Assembly (NCBI GenBank): GCA_023386765.1
Contig: JAEWJD010000272.1
Span: forward strand, 1 to 7,327
DNA: 7,327 nt
Reading direction: 5' to 3'
Origin: Pseudomonadota bacterium
Lineage (GTDB): Bacteria; Pseudomonadota; Gammaproteobacteria; Burkholderiales; Burkholderiaceae_B
In this document: positions 5,363 through 7,327 of the stretch, in pieces
How the letters are laid out: each line of letters starts with the position of its first letter
Position numbering within the stretch: position 1 is the first letter of the stretch
Notes under the pieces: generated by a model
Database searches by the model: none
The model's input: only the letters and a program-made list of their open reading frames with translations
What the model was told of the DNA's origin: nothing
Position numbers and translations under genes: made by a program

Positions 5363-6319
5363 ATGCCGGTACTGGACGACACCGATCTGGCGTGCTTGAT
5401 CGCGCTGCAGGCCGACCCGCGCGCCTCCTGGCGCGAGCTGGGGGCGGCGGCCGGGATCGCCGAGCGCACCGTGGCCCGGCGCATCAAGCGCCTGCTGGAG
5501 ACCGACGCCTTGCGCGTGGTCGCCGAGACCGACCCGCTGGCGGCGGGCCGCGGCGTGGTGCTGCATGCCTGGATGCGCTGTCGCGCCGGACGGGTGCCGG
5601 AGGTGGCTGAAGAGTTGGCCCGCCTGGAGAACTGTCAGCTGGTCGTGACGCTGGCGGGTTCGGCCGACCTGATGGCCGAACTGACGCTGGCCGATGAGGC
5701 CGACATGCCGGAGCTGGTGACGCGCATCCTGCCGTCCATGGCTGGCGTCGAGCATGTCGATGCGCGGCTGGTGCTGCGTTCTTTCCGGCGCGCCGGCCAA
5801 TGGCGTATCCAGGCGCAGGGCGAGCCGGAGGCGGGGGCCGCGCCGGCCAGTCCGCCGGCGCCCTTGAGCGAGACGGAACAGCGCATGGCGGCCTGGCTCA
5901 AGCGTGATGGCCGGGCCAGCCTGGCGGAGCTGGCCGAGCATGCCGGCGTCAGCGAGCCGACCGCCCAACGCCTGCTGCAGGGGCTGGTCGAGCGGCGCGC
6001 ACTGTCGTTCCGGGTCGAGGTCGAGCCTGCGCTGGTGGGGTTCCCGGTCGAGGCTGTGGTGTCGGTGCAGGTGCGTCCGCAGGCGGTCAACGCCCTGGCC
6101 GCGCATCTGGCGCAGGATGCCAACACGCGCTGTCTTTTCGGCACCAGCGGCCCGTCACAGCTTTTCTGGCATGTGCTGTGCCGCGACAGCACGCAACTCT
6201 GGGATGTCGTCACGCGCCGGCTCGGTGAGATGGATGGCGTGCTCAACAGCGATGTGGCGGTCGTCATGCGGGCGCACAAGCGCTGCGGCATCGTGCGCGC
6301 CGAGGGCGCCGGAAGCTAG
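5363..6319 (+). CDS. tandem Lrp/AsnC-family transcriptional regulator (two HTH-ligand units)
   Basis: This DNA-binding regulator is 318 residues long, twice the usual 150-160 of Lrp/AsnC proteins, because it contains two complete units. Unit 1 has an AsnC-type helix-turn-helix at about 4-50 (LDDTDLACLIALQADPR, then GIAERTVARRIKRLLE) and a RAM ligand/oligomerisation domain at about 63-140. A Pro/Ala-rich linker (about 152-168) leads to unit 2. That has a second helix-turn-helix at about 169-215 (LSETEQRMAAWLKRDGR, then GVSEPTAQRLLQGLVE) and a second RAM domain at about 228-305. Lrp proteins usually respond to amino acids or related small molecules and regulate transport and catabolism. The start at 5363 is chosen because MPVLDDTD fits Lrp N-termini, AAGGG lies upstream, and a -10-like box would put transcription start after the alternative ATG (5327). 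It is divergent from the transporter, whose promoter carries a palindrome, which suggests local control. Confidence 0.92.
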   Translation: MPVLDDTDLACLIALQADPRASWRELGAAAGIAERTVARRIKRLLETDALRVVAETDPLAAGRGVVLHAWMRCRAGRVPEVAEELARLENCQLVVTLAGSADLMAELTLADEADMPELVTRILPSMAGVEHVDARLVLRSFRRAGQWRIQAQGEPEAGAAPASPPAPLSETEQRMAAWLKRDGRASLAELAEHAGVSEPTAQRLLQGLVERRALSFRVEVEPALVGFPVEAVVSVQVRPQAVNALAAHLAQDANTRCLFGTSGPSQLFWHVLCRDSTQLWDVVTRRLGEMDGVLNSDVAVVMRAHKRCGIVRAEGAGS

Positions 6320-6368
6320 CGCTCGTGCGGCCCTGGGGCATTACAGATCCAGCACGAGCGTGCTGGAT
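6320..6368. repeat. overlapping inverted repeats at the convergent gene ends
   Basis: Two pairings compete for the same bases. ATCCAGCAC (6347-6355) with GTGCTGGAT (6360-6368) gives a 9-bp hairpin with a 4-base loop. CGCTCGTGC (6320-6328) with GCACGAGCG (6352-6360) gives a 9-bp stem with a 23-base loop. They lie across the end of the Lrp gene and the last codons of the reductase gene. On the plus strand only a few T residues follow, so termination is possible but weak. Confidence 0.5.
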
Positions 6369-7315
6369 TTCGCGCCCGAGCAGCAGATCATCATGCGGTC
6401 GTTCCGTTCGCGTTCGGCCTTGCTGAGGATCAGGTCCCGATGGTCGGGCGTACCTTGCAGAACGCGCACCTCACAACTGCCGCACACGCCTTCCATGCAG
6501 GAGTACGGGACATCCACGCCCAGCTTCATGACGGTGTCCAGAATGGTGGCGCCGGGGGCGACCGTGGCGCGCTGCTGGCTGCGTTGCAGGATGACTTCGT
6601 AGCCGCCTTCGGCGGCAGGCGTCTGCACGGCGCTGAAGTATTCGGCGTGCACGCGTTCGGCCGGCAGGTGAGCGGTAAGCTGCTGGAAGTCGGCCAGCAT
6701 GGATTGCGGGCCGCAGCAATAGAAGTCGGCGTCGTCGCGGCTGTCGGCGATGAGCTGGCGCAGATCCAGCGGCGCGCCGGCCGATTGGCCTGCATTGAAA
6801 TAGAAGCGCACGCGCGGCTGCAGGGCCTGAAGGGCCTGGCCGAATGCGGCGTGCGCCGGATCGGCGGCAGCGTAGTGCAATTCCCAGGACTGGTTCAGAT
6901 GTTCGAGCCGGCGCACCATGCTGTAGATGGGCGTGATGCCAATGCCACCGGCAATGAGCACAGAGTGGCTGGCATCTTCCCGCAACCCGAAATGGTTGCG
7001 CGGCCCGCCGATGGCGAGGGTCTGGCCCACGCGCAGTTCGGCGTGGATGAAGCGCGAGCCGCCGCGGCCGCCCGCCTCGTGCTTGACCGCCACCAGGTAG
7101 CGGTCTTGCTCGCCCGGCGCGTTGATGGTGGAGTAGCTGCGCGTCAGCCCGTTGGGCAGGTGCAGGTCGATGTGCGCGCCCGGCGCCACGGCGGGAAAGC
7201 GCTGTTGCTGGGCCGGCCGGATGTCGAGCAGATAGATGCCTTCGGCTTCCAGTGCTATGGAGTGGATGCGTGCCGGAAGCGTGGCGGCCGGCAGGGGCGT
7301 GGGGCTCGTTGCCAT
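6341..7315 (-). CDS. PDR/VanB-family oxidoreductase (FMN and [2Fe-2S] oxygenase reductase)
   Basis: This 324-residue cytoplasmic protein passes electrons from NAD(P)H through flavin to a [2Fe-2S] centre and on to a Rieske-type oxygenase, as in phthalate dioxygenase reductase and vanillate demethylase VanB. Domains in order are a flavin-binding barrel with RSYST (59-63) and a pyridine-nucleotide domain with AGGIGITPIYSM (122-133) and YCCGPQSML (199-207). A C-terminal plant-type ferredoxin domain follows, with ligands C273, C278 and C281 in CMEGVCGSC and C311 in the CCSGAKS block; LVLDL closes the chain as usual. Length is normal. The start at 7315 follows GGAAAC on the minus strand, a modest ribosome-binding site close to the window edge. 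It converges on the Lrp gene 21 bases away. No oxygenase component is in the window; it may lie upstream beyond the right edge. The substrate of the system cannot be inferred. Confidence 0.93.
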   Translation of the reverse strand: MATSPTPLPAATLPARIHSIALEAEGIYLLDIRPAQQQRFPAVAPGAHIDLHLPNGLTRSYSTINAPGEQDRYLVAVKHEAGGRGGSRFIHAELRVGQTLAIGGPRNHFGLREDASHSVLIAGGIGITPIYSMVRRLEHLNQSWELHYAAADPAHAAFGQALQALQPRVRFYFNAGQSAGAPLDLRQLIADSRDDADFYCCGPQSMLADFQQLTAHLPAERVHAEYFSAVQTPAAEGGYEVILQRSQQRATVAPGATILDTVMKLGVDVPYSCMEGVCGSCEVRVLQGTPDHRDLILSKAERERNDRMMICCSGAKSSTLVLDL

Positions 7316-7327
7316 GGGGGTGTTTCC

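Overview
The window is GC-rich, chromosomal-type DNA. It looks like a beta-proteobacterium of the order Burkholderiales, most likely Alcaligenaceae (Bordetella/Achromobacter-like). That guess rests on the protein families recalled here (a TrmB with an Ala/Pro-rich N-terminal tail, an MHS transporter, a tandem Lrp regulator, a PDR/VanB reductase) and on G/C-biased third codon positions. No database search was possible, so the taxon is an inference.

Left part (1-2400). The window opens inside trmB (minus strand, tRNA m7G46 methyltransferase, N-terminal part only). Facing away from it is a small GLOD5-type glyoxalase/VOC protein (436-816, plus). Next come a consensus -10 box, a structured leader and a tRNA-Gly(CCC) gene with encoded CCA (903-976). 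About 180 bases follow (977-1156) in which no gene is visible. On the minus strand lies a gene remnant (1157 to about 1822): a piece of acetoacetate decarboxylase fused in frame to a 3-hydroxybutyrate dehydrogenase that has lost most of its NAD-binding half. A MazG-like nucleotide pyrophosphohydrolase (1937-2350, plus) ends this part, followed by a textbook intrinsic terminator (2359-2391).

Right part (2399-7327). A small catabolic-looking module occupies 2399-6319. An amidase-signature hydrolase (minus) lies downstream of an MHS-family major facilitator transporter (minus). The transporter is divergent from a regulator containing two complete Lrp/AsnC units in tandem (plus). The AT-rich 115-base gap between transporter and regulator holds an inverted repeat lying on a good candidate promoter for the transporter, so the regulator probably controls uptake and cleavage of an unidentified amide-type substrate. 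Between transporter and amidase are two hairpins, one with terminator features for the transporter transcript. A PDR/VanB-type flavin/[2Fe-2S] oxygenase reductase (6341-7315, minus) converges on the regulator. Its oxygenase partner is not in the window and would be expected beyond the right edge.

Most of the window is ordinary housekeeping and catabolic gene content. The items most worth a second look are the decayed acetoacetate decarboxylase/3-hydroxybutyrate dehydrogenase chimera and the regulator-transporter operator region. I see no defence system, CRISPR array, insertion sequence or other clearly new system.
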